From the NCBI GenBank assembly GCA_903844645.1, contig CAIMUP010000088.1, positions 1 to 37,593 on the forward strand: 37,593 nt of DNA. The letters run 5' to 3'. A program made the position numbers and the translations under genes. Positions 1 to 8,099 of the stretch are shown in pieces; position 1 is the stretch's first letter, and each line of letters starts with the position of its first letter. The notes under the pieces were generated by a model. The model ran no database searches and was not told the origin of the DNA. It saw nothing but the letters and a program-made list of their open reading frames with translations. This DNA is from an uncultured Bacteroidota bacterium (GTDB lineage Bacteria; Bacteroidota; Bacteroidia; AKYH767-A; JABDAW01).

Positions 1-194
1 ATATGTTTTAGTAACAATAAGATATCTTTTAGTAACAATAAGATATCTTTTAGTAACAATAAGATATCTTTTAGTAACAATAAGATATCTTTTAGTAACA
101 AAAAGATATCTTTTAGTAACAAAAAGATACCTTTTAGTAACAATAAGATACCTTTTAGTAACAAAAAGATACCTTTTAGTAACAAAAAGATATG
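1..194. repeat. 21-bp tandem array A (at least 9 units)
   Basis: Nine consecutive 21-bp units, each beginning TTTTAGTAACAA and ending AAGATATC or AAGATACC, run from about position 6 to 194. The window edge cuts the left side, so the array may be longer. Neighbouring units differ by single substitutions (AATAAG or AAAAAG; ATATC or ATACC). Most units end in GATATC or GATACC, which fits the RRTAYY anchor of the large array at 10.7-11.9 kb. The period is a multiple of three and one forward frame stays open through the whole array. Confidence 0.95.
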
Positions 195-333
195 TTTTAG
201 TTTTTCTCGCAATGGCTTCAATGAATTTCACAATAGCGAAGCCCCTGAAAAGGATGTGTATGGGAGTTTTCAGGATGTTAATAACGGGCGTCATGCCCTC
301 TTTAATGATATTAAAATAGATACTAATGAATAG
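1..333 (+). CDS. possible 3' end of an upstream ORF running through array A
   Basis: Frame 1 is open from the window edge to a TAG at 331-333. It reads a seven-residue repeat (S-N-N/K-K-I-S/P-F) and then about 45 non-repetitive residues ending D-I-K-I-D-T-N-E. The stop overlaps the start of the following lipoprotein gene by 8 bp, as in translationally coupled operons. The non-repeat tail has a protein-like composition, but I do not recognise it. A 21-bp repeat without a stop stays open by chance, so this may not be a gene. The outer-membrane partner expected with the next two genes is not recognisable here. Confidence 0.3.
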   Translation: MCFSNNKISFSNNKISFSNNKISFSNNKISFSNKKISFSNKKIPFSNNKIPFSNKKIPFSNKKICFSFSRNGFNEFHNSEAPEKDVYGSFQDVNNGRHALFNDIKIDTNE

Positions 334-1435
334 AATGCTGCTTTTTATTCCTTTAATAGGGATATTTTTGATGGGATGTAACGGGGGCAAGCCGGAAAAG
401 ACCGCGGACCCTTCATCCGATACCGGAATCATCACTTTGGATGACCAACAGATGAATTATATCAAGGAAGATACCGTCCGGCGGATACCGGATGAGGATA
501 TTTTGATCCTGAATGGCAAAGTTTCGTTTGATCAAAACAAAGTTACCAAAGTATTCCCCGTAACCGGAGGCATGGTGGTCAAGATTTATCCCGGCATCGG
601 CGATTACGTTACCAAAGGAGCCATCCTCGCAGTATTAAAAGGCGGCGAAGTAAGCACTTATCAGAATGATTATACGGTAGCAAAAGCCAACAGGGAAGTG
701 GCAAAGCGGAATGTGGACATCGCCAAGGAATTGTTCAAAACGAATGTCTATTCCGAGAAGGAAATCATCGCCGCCGAGAACGAAATGAAGAAGGCAACGG
801 CAGAATTTAACAAAAGTAAGTCCTTTCTCGAAGCGATGGGGATTAAAGAAGATGCCGTGGATGCCAATTATACCATAATCGCCCCTACCGATGGCTTCAT
901 CGTAGAACGAAACGTAAGCGAGAACACCATTATCCGCCCCGATAATGCTACGAATCTGTTCACCATCTCCTCGCTCAAGACCGTGTGGGTACTGGCAGAT
1001 CTGTACGAGAATGATATTTCTAAAATCAAGCTGAATGACTCGGTGGATATTAAGACCATCGCCTACCCCGACAAGATATGGAAGGGAAAAGTGGAACAAA
1101 TAGGGAGTTTCTTAGACCCGCAATCTCGCGTGGTGAAGGTAAAAGTGGTTTTGGATAACACCGCGGGGCTGCTGAAGCCAGAAATGTATGCCAGCGTGAA
1201 GATCACGACATACTTTACCGACTCGGTACTCGCCATCCCTACCAAAGCCTTGGTATTGCAAGGCGATAACTACATCGTCATGGTCGCCGGACCGAATAAA
1301 ACCTTCACGAAACGGGCAGTAACGATACTACGAACCATAGATACCATGACGCTGATAAAAAAGGGAGTCAAGGAGCATGAAATCATCGTAACAGACGGCA
1401 GTTTGCTGGTATCGAGTAACAACGCAGCTAAGTAA
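326..1435 (+). CDS. czcB: RND efflux periplasmic adaptor lipoprotein (CzcB/CusB, HlyD family)
   Basis: A 369-residue membrane-fusion protein that would link an inner-membrane RND pump to an outer-membrane channel. The N-terminus is a lipoprotein signal peptide with lipobox L-M-G-C (Cys18). A lipoyl/barrel-sandwich half follows (around residues 75-110, containing VFPVTGGMVVKI). A helical hairpin lies around 112-170, and the second lipoyl half with the beta-barrel lies around 175-300 (APTDGFIVERNVSENT, then VWVLADLYENDI). The pump gene starts 9 bp downstream, so the two are one operon. There is no clear Shine-Dalgarno sequence, as is usual for the phylum. The metal specificity cannot be read from the sequence. 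Confidence 0.93.
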   Translation: MNRMLLFIPLIGIFLMGCNGGKPEKTADPSSDTGIITLDDQQMNYIKEDTVRRIPDEDILILNGKVSFDQNKVTKVFPVTGGMVVKIYPGIGDYVTKGAILAVLKGGEVSTYQNDYTVAKANREVAKRNVDIAKELFKTNVYSEKEIIAAENEMKKATAEFNKSKSFLEAMGIKEDAVDANYTIIAPTDGFIVERNVSENTIIRPDNATNLFTISSLKTVWVLADLYENDISKIKLNDSVDIKTIAYPDKIWKGKVEQIGSFLDPQSRVVKVKVVLDNTAGLLKPEMYASVKITTYFTDSVLAIPTKALVLQGDNYIVMVAGPNKTFTKRAVTILRTIDTMTLIKKGVKEHEIIVTDGSLLVSSNNAAK

Positions 1436-1444
1436 ATTACGGCA

Positions 1445-4400
1445 ATGGATAAGATCATCGGAAAGATTCTCGCCTTCTCCTTAAAGAATAAGTTCTTTAT
1501 ACTATTTTCCACAGGTTTAATAGCCTGTATCGGCATCTATTGTTACCTGAATACACCCATAGAAGCCTTCCCCGACTTCACGAATGCGCAGATCAAGATC
1601 ATCACGCAGTGGCAAGGGAGAAGCGCAGAAGAAATCGAGAGGTTTATCACCATCCCTATAGAAACAGAGATGAATTCGGTACAGAAAAAAACGAATTTAA
1701 GGTCTATATCTCTCTTCGGCTTGTCTGTAATAACCATTATCTTTGACGATGATGTCGAAGACTTCTTCGCGAGGCAGCAAGTTGCTAACCGATTAATGAA
1801 TGTCAGCCTACCGGAAGGCATCCAACCCTTAATGGAGCCGCCTTACGGACCTACAGGAGAGATATTTCGGTTCACCTTAAAGAGCGATAAGAAGACTCCC
1901 AGAGAATTAAAGACGATAGAAGACTGGGTCGTGGAACGAAACCTCAAAATGGTGGCAGGAGTAGCCGATATCAACAGCTTCGGTGGCGAAGGAAAGACCT
2001 ACGAGATCAGTATTGACCCTGAATTATTAGCCAAGTATAACATCACCTCCCTCGATGTATATAAGGCAGTCGCTGCCAGTAATATTAATGTCGGCGGCGA
2101 CATCATAGAGAAGAGTTCGCAGGCATACGTGGTGCGCGGCATCGGCTTAATAAACAATGTTCAGGAGATAGAAAACATCGTCATCGAGAACTTGAACGGA
2201 ACTCCTATCCTGGTGAAGAATGTAGGCACCTGCAGCGAGTCCTCCCTACCCAGATTAGGGCAAGTTGGCAGGGATACTATTGATGACGCAGTAGAAGGAA
2301 TCGTTGTCATGCGTAAGGGAGAGAATCCGGGAGAAGTGCTGAAGCAATTGAAGGAGAAGATCAAGGAATTGAACGAAGATATTCTCCCTCCCGATGTCAA
2401 GCTGATTCCTTTTTATGACCGCACCGACCTCACCGACTTCACCACGCATACCGTCTTGCATAATCTCTTGGAAGGCATCATCCTCGTAACTTTGGTGGTC
2501 TTTCTTTTCATGGCAGATTGGAGGACGACGCTCATTGTTTCGATTATCATACCCTTGTCTTTGTTGTTCGCATTCATCCTGATGAAGATGAAAGGCATGT
2601 CAGCAAACCTGTTATCCATCGGGGCTATTGACTTCGGTATTATCATAGACGGCGCGGTCGTGATGGTGGAAGGAATCTTCGTACTCCTTGCCCATAAAGC
2701 CATAGAAGTAGGAATGCCGCAGTTCAATAAGATGGCAAAACTCGGAGCCATCAAGAAGCGAGGGATAGACATGGGCAAAGCGATCTTCTTCTCGAAGTTA
2801 ATTATCATTACCGCCCTCATCCCTATCTTCGCCTTCCAGAAAGTGGAAGGAAAGATGTTCTCACCACTCGCTTATACCTTAGGGTTTGCGTTGCTTGGGG
2901 CATTAATCTTTTCGCTTACCTTCGTGCCGGTGATGGCAAGCCTCTTGCTGAATAAGAATGTGAAGGAACGCAAGAATATCCTCATCGAATCCATGAATTC
3001 CGGTTATCGCAAGGTCTTCGACTTTGTCTTTAAGCGGAAGGTCAAGAGCCTTATTGTTGCTGTACTTATCCTTGTCGCAAGCCTCTTCAGCTTCTCCTTC
3101 CTCGGCTCGGAGTTCTTGCCGCATCTTAACGAAGGGGCACTGTGGGTCGAGGCACAATTGCCCATGTCTGTCTCCCTTCACGATGCCCAGATCGTTACAA
3201 AGCGTATGCGCGAGATACTCCTTAAATTCCCCGAAGTAAAACAAGTCCTTTCCCAGACCGGGAGACCCGATGACGGTACCGATCCTTCCGGTTTCTTCTC
3301 CATCCAATGCCACGTTGATCTCTTCCCCAAAGAAGATTGGAAACGCCAGCAAACAATGGACGAATTGAACGACCGAATGAACGACTCCCTCAACCAAATC
3401 CCGGGCTTGGTTTTCAACTTCTCCCAACCGATATTAGACAATGTGGAGGAAGCCGTATCGGGCATCAACGCATCACAAGCCATCAAAATATTCGGCAACG
3501 ACTTCAAGAAACTGAATGCCCTTGCCGACTCCACCTACAACATCATCAAAACCATTCGCGGGGTAGATGATTTAGGCGTTCTCCGTAACTTAGGGCAGCC
3601 GGAACTGCGCATAGAGTTAGACCAAACCAAGATGGCGTACTATGGCGTATCTACTGCCGATTGCCAATCCGTTATCGAGATGGCGATAGGAGGGAAGGCA
3701 GCCACACAAGTCTTTGAAGACGAGAAGAAGTTCGACCTCCGTATTCGCTATCAACCCCAGTTCAGGAAGGATGAAAACGACATCGGTAACCTGATGGTAC
3801 CTACCTTAAACGGCAATAGGATTCCTATCAAACAAATCGCCGAAATACGCACCATCACCGGTCCGGCGTATGTTTATCGCGATAATAATGCCCGCTTTAT
3901 CGCTGTCAAATTCTCCATTCGAGATAGAGACCTGGGCAGTGCCATCAAAGAAGCACAGGCAAAGGTAAATGCAGGTATACATCCGCCAAAGAACTACAAG
4001 ATAGTATGGTCTGGCGAGTTCGAAAGCCAGCTCCGTGCACAGCAACGGTTAGCCGTGGTGGTACCCATCAGTTTACTCTTGATATTCCTCATCCTGTTCA
4101 TCACCTTTGGTAATTCCAAGGATGCGATGATCGTCTTATTCAACGTCCCATTTGCCCTGATTGGTGGCATCCTCGCGTTGCTGATTACGCATACCAACTT
4201 CTCTATATCGGCAGGTATCGGCTTCATCGCTTTGTTCGGAGTGAGCATACAAAATGGCGTATTATTACTCTCCGAATTCAAGGCGAACTTAGCCCACCGG
4301 ATTCACCTTACCGATGCCATCCGCATGGGCGTATTCAGCCGCTTACGCCCAGTGGTGATGACGGCATTGATGGCATCGCTTGGGCTACTGCCGGCAGCAT

Positions 4401-4561
4401 TATCTACCGGCATCGGGTCAGAGACGCAGAAGCCTTTGGCTATTGTGGTGATAGGCGGGTTGGTATCGGCTACGGTGTTGGTTTTATTGATCCTTCCGGT
4501 CATCTATTACCTCGCCAACTACCTCAGCAAGAAGCTCAAGATGCATGCCGATGCTATTTAG
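1445..4561 (+). CDS. czcA: heavy-metal efflux RND permease (CzcA/CusA family)
   Basis: A full-length (1038 aa) inner-membrane proton-driven RND pump of the heavy-metal-efflux branch. It has the usual order of TM1, a periplasmic porter loop, TM2-6, a second periplasmic loop and TM8-12. The proton-relay motif of the metal branch is present in TM4: D396-F-G-(3)-D402-G-A-(4)-E409. The segments TGRPDDGTDP and FPKEDW are typical of the family. The CusA-type methionine triad for Cu/Ag was not evident, so a divalent cation (Zn, Co, Ni or Cd) is more likely, but the substrate is unproven. It follows its adaptor by 9 bp and ends just before a strong terminator. Confidence 0.95.
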   Translation: MDKIIGKILAFSLKNKFFILFSTGLIACIGIYCYLNTPIEAFPDFTNAQIKIITQWQGRSAEEIERFITIPIETEMNSVQKKTNLRSISLFGLSVITIIFDDDVEDFFARQQVANRLMNVSLPEGIQPLMEPPYGPTGEIFRFTLKSDKKTPRELKTIEDWVVERNLKMVAGVADINSFGGEGKTYEISIDPELLAKYNITSLDVYKAVAASNINVGGDIIEKSSQAYVVRGIGLINNVQEIENIVIENLNGTPILVKNVGTCSESSLPRLGQVGRDTIDDAVEGIVVMRKGENPGEVLKQLKEKIKELNEDILPPDVKLIPFYDRTDLTDFTTHTVLHNLLEGIILVTLVVFLFMADWRTTLIVSIIIPLSLLFAFILMKMKGMSANLLSIGAIDFGIIIDGAVVMVEGIFVLLAHKAIEVGMPQFNKMAKLGAIKKRGIDMGKAIFFSKLIIITALIPIFAFQKVEGKMFSPLAYTLGFALLGALIFSLTFVPVMASLLLNKNVKERKNILIESMNSGYRKVFDFVFKRKVKSLIVAVLILVASLFSFSFLGSEFLPHLNEGALWVEAQLPMSVSLHDAQIVTKRMREILLKFPEVKQVLSQTGRPDDGTDPSGFFSIQCHVDLFPKEDWKRQQTMDELNDRMNDSLNQIPGLVFNFSQPILDNVEEAVSGINASQAIKIFGNDFKKLNALADSTYNIIKTIRGVDDLGVLRNLGQPELRIELDQTKMAYYGVSTADCQSVIEMAIGGKAATQVFEDEKKFDLRIRYQPQFRKDENDIGNLMVPTLNGNRIPIKQIAEIRTITGPAYVYRDNNARFIAVKFSIRDRDLGSAIKEAQAKVNAGIHPPKNYKIVWSGEFESQLRAQQRLAVVVPISLLLIFLILFITFGNSKDAMIVLFNVPFALIGGILALLITHTNFSISAGIGFIALFGVSIQNGVLLLSEFKANLAHRIHLTDAIRMGVFSRLRPVVMTALMASLGLLPAALSTGIGSETQKPLAIVVIGGLVSATVLVLLILPVIYYLANYLSKKLKMHADAI

Positions 4562-4570
4562 AAACTAATA

Positions 4571-4606
4571 AGCCCTCCCGAAGCCAAATCGGAGGGCTTT
4601 CTTTTT
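4571..4606 (+). terminator. rho-independent terminator of the RND operon
   Basis: An 8-bp stem, AGCCCTCC (4571-4578) pairing with GGAGGGCT (4591-4598), sits 9 bp after the pump stop codon and runs into a T-rich tract (TTTCTTTTTG). Confidence 0.9.
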
Positions 4607-4630
4607 GCAATGAAATGCTGATTTCATCCT

Positions 4631-4711
4631 CCTGACGGCTTTTCCTGCCGTCAGGTATTAAACTATAGGAATTCCAATTCTCAAAACCTGACGGGAGAAA
4701 AACCCGTCAGG
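4631..4711. repeat. paired-hairpin element, copy A (CCTGACGG family)
   Basis: Two perfect 9-bp inverted repeats lie 31 bp apart. The first is CCTGACGGC-TTTTCCT-GCCGTCAGG (4631-4655). The second is CCTGACGGG-AGAAAAA-CCCGTCAGG (4687-4711). A second element of the same layout but different stem bases is at 24505-24588. Neither hairpin is followed by a T-run, so they are not typical terminators, and one already lies upstream. Confidence 0.75.
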
Positions 4712-4740
4712 AGTTTGGGTCATACCAATTTTCTTCAACA

Positions 4741-4944
4741 CCGTTAAAATGTCGTTCCTCCCCGTTAAAATGTCGTTCCTCCCCGTTAAGATGTCGTTCC
4801 TCCCCGTTAAAATGTCGTTCCTCCCCGTTAAAATGTCGTTCCTCCCCGTTGATATGTCGTTCCTCCTCGTTAAGATGTCGTTCCTCCCCGTTAAGATGTC
4901 GTTCCTCCTCGTTAAAATGTCGTTCCTCCCCGTTAAGATGTCGA
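4741..4944. repeat. 21-bp tandem array B (about 9.5 units)
   Basis: Nine complete 21-bp units and a partial tenth, each starting CCGTTAARATGTCGTTCCTC, with few substitutions (TAAAATG, TAAGATG or TGATATG). It fills the gap between the RND operon and the next gene. Stop-free frames exist on both strands, but they are a by-product of the 21-bp period and I do not call them genes. Confidence 0.95.
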
Positions 4945-5028
4945 GGGGGAACATGTCTGTGTCGTCTTTTTTTATTTTAAAGAAAGGGGTATTTATCATC
5001 ACTTTACGTCTTACCCCCTCCGAAGCCC

Positions 5029-5060
5029 TTGCAGGAATGATTTCCTTTTTCCTAATTTTG
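5029..5060 (+). promoter_or_regulatory. Bacteroidota-type promoter (-33 TTG, -7 TAnnTTTG)
   Basis: TTGC (5029-5032), then exactly 20 bp, then TAATTTTG (5053-5060), followed by CCAC. This matches the Bacteroides primary-sigma consensus, 24 bp upstream of the ATG at 5085. It is the only promoter in the window with both boxes at ideal spacing. Confidence 0.75.
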
Positions 5061-5084
5061 CCACTTACTAAATAATTTAGGAAT

Positions 5085-6641
5085 ATGAAAACACGGATAC
5101 TTTTAATCGTAATGCTTGGGTTGGTTGGGTTGAGCGGGAGGGGGCAGGTGACTTTTCAGAAGACTTATGGCGGTGGTACTCAAGAAAACTTTGGTTCGAG
5201 TGTTCATCAAACAACTGATGGAGGATATATTTTTGTTGGATCTACAAATAATTATGGTGCAGGGCAAACTGATGTATATTTGATTAAAACAGACTCTTTA
5301 GGTGATACTTTATGGAATCGTACTTATTATGGCGGAAATAGTTGTATGGGGGTGGATGTTAAACAAACTACCGATGGAGGCTATATTATTGTTGGTACGA
5401 ACGATGATGTTTATTTAATCAAGACTGATTCTATTGGTGATACTTTATGGTCTAAAACTTTTGGAGGAGTAAATTCAGCCCAAGGGAATTCGGTACAACA
5501 GACAACTGATGGAGGATATATTATTGTTGGTTATACACACAGTTTTCCTACCACCGGCTCAAGTATTTATTTGATAAAAACGAATGCTGTTGGAGATACT
5601 TTAGTTACTAAATCATATCACACCAGTAACTATGATGAGGGATTATCAATTCAACAAACTAATGATGGAGGGTTTATTATAGTAGGTAAAACTGGATTTT
5701 CACCCCATGTGTATTTAATTAAAATAAATTCAATTTTTGATACTGCATGGACCAAAATATATGGAGGTTCAAGTTGGGATTATGCAAATTCTGTTAAACA
5801 AACGAGCGATGGAGGATTTATTATTGTTGGAAATACTCTAAGTTTTGGTGCTGGTGGTGGAGATGTTTATTTAATTAAGACTGATGCCTTAGGAGACACA
5901 TTATTTACAAAAACCTTCGGAGGGAATAATAATGATGAAGGGGAGTCGGTTCAACAAACTAAGGATAGAGGCTATATTATTGTGGGATGGACAACCAGTT
6001 TTGGCGCAGGACAATCAGATGTATATTTAATAAAAACTGATTCTTTGGGTGATACATTATGGACAAGAACTTATGGGGGTACTGAACAGGATTATGGATA
6101 TTCCGTCCAACAAACTGTTGATGGAGGATATGTTGTTGTTGGTATGACGAAAAGTTTTAGAGTAGGTAGTCAAGGGGATATTTATTTACTCAAAACAGAT
6201 TCTCTTGGCAATGGTGGCGGCTGCAATCAATACAATACTCAAACAATAGTTGGCTCTACCAATACCATTGTTTCGCGACCTCATACTATAGTTTCTCATG
6301 GTGCTATTGTTACTTCTCCACAGACAATTGTTGGTAGTGGAGGTAAAGATTCAACATTATGTCGAACTCAAACCGATATAAATGAAATCACTCCCACCCC
6401 ATCCCTTCTCCTCTCCCCCAATCCATTCACCACTCAAACAATGCTGACCCTTCAAGGCAGCTATCATAATCCTTCCTTATTCATCTACAACCTCCTTGGG
6501 CAAGAAGTAAAAAGCATACCCGTAGGCACCAATAAACAAATCACCATTCCACGAAATCAACTACCCGCAGGCATGTATTTCTATAAGCTGATAGAAGAAA
6601 ATAAAGAGGTCATCGGCATCGGGAAACTTTTAGTAGAGTAA
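5085..6641 (+). CDS. secreted seven-repeat (propeller-like) protein with T9SS sorting domain
   Basis: A 518-residue exported protein. A signal peptide (MKTRILLIVMLGLVGLSGRG) is followed by seven repeats of about 50 residues, each with a core like QQTTDGGYIIVG and then DVYLIKTDSLGDTLW. Seven such repeats suggest a seven-bladed beta-propeller. A short T-I-V-rich segment follows (residues about 380-425). The C-terminus (from about residue 440, LLLSPNPF, then YNLLGQEV, ending AGMYFYKL and GKLLVE) is a type A T9SS sorting domain, so the protein should be secreted or attached to the cell surface. It is preceded by a good promoter. Its function is unknown. It is more AT-rich than the upstream efflux genes. 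Confidence 0.9.
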   Translation: MKTRILLIVMLGLVGLSGRGQVTFQKTYGGGTQENFGSSVHQTTDGGYIFVGSTNNYGAGQTDVYLIKTDSLGDTLWNRTYYGGNSCMGVDVKQTTDGGYIIVGTNDDVYLIKTDSIGDTLWSKTFGGVNSAQGNSVQQTTDGGYIIVGYTHSFPTTGSSIYLIKTNAVGDTLVTKSYHTSNYDEGLSIQQTNDGGFIIVGKTGFSPHVYLIKINSIFDTAWTKIYGGSSWDYANSVKQTSDGGFIIVGNTLSFGAGGGDVYLIKTDALGDTLFTKTFGGNNNDEGESVQQTKDRGYIIVGWTTSFGAGQSDVYLIKTDSLGDTLWTRTYGGTEQDYGYSVQQTVDGGYVVVGMTKSFRVGSQGDIYLLKTDSLGNGGGCNQYNTQTIVGSTNTIVSRPHTIVSHGAIVTSPQTIVGSGGKDSTLCRTQTDINEITPTPSLLLSPNPFTTQTMLTLQGSYHNPSLFIYNLLGQEVKSIPVGTNKQITIPRNQLPAGMYFYKLIEENKEVIGIGKLLVE

Positions 6642-6683
6642 TTAATAACCACCAGCAGGCAATCTCGTCCACACTTTAGAAGA

Positions 6684-7145
6684 ATGAAAATAACGCTCCT
6701 CCTTGTCGGAAAAACCGAAACCGAATACCTTATCAACGGCATCAAAATCTATCAAGACAGGCTGAAACACTATGCCGATTTCTCTGTCATCGAAATCCCC
6801 GCCCTCAAAAACACAAACAACCTCTCCCATAAAGAAATCAAACGGAAGGAAGGGGAATTGATCCTCAAGAAGATTACAGATAAAGATTTCATCATCCTTC
6901 TGGATGACAAAGGCAAGCAATATTCTTCCCCCGAATTCGCTGCCTTTCTGGATAAAACACAACGCCCCATCACCTTTATTATAGGCGGTGCTTTCGGATT
7001 CGATGACGCGATTTATCAACGAGCAAACGGGCTGCTGTCGTTATCGAAAATGACCTTCACTCATCAGATGATTCGGCTGCTGTTCGTGGAGCAGCTGTAT
7101 CGTGCCATGACGATACTAAATAACGAGGCTTATCACCATGAATAA
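6684..7145 (+). CDS. rlmH: 23S rRNA (pseudouridine1915-N3)-methyltransferase RlmH
   Basis: A 153-residue SPOUT-class methyltransferase that modifies pseudouridine 1915 of 23S rRNA in assembled 70S ribosomes, using S-adenosylmethionine. The family landmarks are all visible: N-terminal MKITLLLVGKTE, LLDDKGKQYSSPEFA, the SAM-binding knot loop FIIGGAFGFD, and the C-terminal HQMIRLLFVEQLYRAMTIL ending in tyrosine and histidines. The length is normal (about 155). It starts 42 bp after the preceding gene. No TAnnTTTG box was seen in that gap, so it may be read through from upstream. Confidence 0.97.
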   Translation: MKITLLLVGKTETEYLINGIKIYQDRLKHYADFSVIEIPALKNTNNLSHKEIKRKEGELILKKITDKDFIILLDDKGKQYSSPEFAAFLDKTQRPITFIIGGAFGFDDAIYQRANGLLSLSKMTFTHQMIRLLFVEQLYRAMTILNNEAYHHE

Positions 7146-7176
7146 TTGGTATTCGTTATTTGTGTTTTATAATTTC

Positions 7177-7184
7177 TACTTTTG
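7177..7184 (+). promoter_or_regulatory. -7 box TACTTTTG before cyanophycinase
   Basis: TACTTTTG followed by CCGCC lies 22 bp before the ATG at 7206. No well-spaced -33 box was found. The box shows that a TTG 24 bp upstream of the ATG, which would extend the ORF, is part of the promoter and not a start codon. Confidence 0.6.
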
Positions 7185-7205
7185 CCGCCGAATAATAAAC
7201 AAAGT

Positions 7206-8081
7206 ATGTATAAACCATTAGGCAAGCTAATCCCCATCGGCGGTAACGAAGATAAGGGCACGGAACAGGAATCGAACTTTATCCAGAAGAACAACCTGAA
7301 CTTCTTTGAGTTGCAGATTTTGAACCGCATCGTCGCGGAAACGAAAGGAAAGGAATCGTATATCGAAATCATCACCACAGCGTCCTCCATTCCCGAGGAA
7401 GTGGGGGAGAATTACCTGCGTGCATTTCATAAATTGGATTGTCATAACATCCGCGTGATGCACATCAAGAACCGCGAGGATGTGCTGAATCCTGATTATA
7501 TAGAACGTATCCGGACTTGCGATGGCGTGATGTTTACGGGCGGTAACCAACTTCGGTTAAGTTCTATCTATGGAGGGACTGACATCCTCGAAATTCTTCA
7601 AGACCGATACCTGAATGAAGAATTTGTAATCGCAGGAACCAGTGCCGGCGCGATGGCAATGTCGAATACCATGATCTATCACGGAAGCAGTCAGGAAGCC
7701 TTCATGAAAGGGGATGTAAAGATTACTACAGGGCTTGCTTTTATCGCTAATGTAATCATTGATTCTCACTTCGTAACACGGGGTCGGTTCGGGAGATTAG
7801 TTCAAGCCGTAGCCGCCAATCCAGGCTGTATTGGCATTGGTCTTGGTGAAGATACCGGAGTGCTGATTACGGAGGGGAATCACATGGAAGCAATTGGGTC
7901 AGGCTTGGTGATTATCTTCGATGGACATAGCATCCGCCACTCGAATCTCGCTGACTTAAAGGAGGGTTCACCTATCTCTATCGAACACTTGGTTGTCCAT
8001 GTGATGGCGAAAGGAAATATGTATAATCTAAAGGAACGGAAGTTTACTGCCGAGGTACTTCCTGTGCAATTGAATCATTAA
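7206..8081 (+). CDS. cphB: cyanophycinase (peptidase S51 family)
   Basis: A 291-residue serine exopeptidase that cuts cyanophycin (multi-L-arginyl-poly-L-aspartate) into beta-Asp-Arg dipeptides. The nucleophile elbow GTSAGA is present, with Ser146. Also visible are the substrate-site motif FTGGNQLRL and the family block DSHFVTRGRFGRL, followed by GIGLGEDTG. The ATG at 7206 was chosen because the longer TTG start lies inside the -7 box. Cyanophycin synthetase follows 18 bp downstream, so synthesis and breakdown of the polymer are encoded together. Confidence 0.95.
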   Translation: MYKPLGKLIPIGGNEDKGTEQESNFIQKNNLNFFELQILNRIVAETKGKESYIEIITTASSIPEEVGENYLRAFHKLDCHNIRVMHIKNREDVLNPDYIERIRTCDGVMFTGGNQLRLSSIYGGTDILEILQDRYLNEEFVIAGTSAGAMAMSNTMIYHGSSQEAFMKGDVKITTGLAFIANVIIDSHFVTRGRFGRLVQAVAANPGCIGIGLGEDTGVLITEGNHMEAIGSGLVIIFDGHSIRHSNLADLKEGSPISIEHLVVHVMAKGNMYNLKERKFTAEVLPVQLNH

Positions 8082-8099
8082 ATAATAATATTATAAACC

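Noticed and set aside
4658-5075. ORFs of about 110 codons on both strands over array B
   Set aside because: Same cause: repeats such as MSFLPVK or GRNDILT, with no support for translation.
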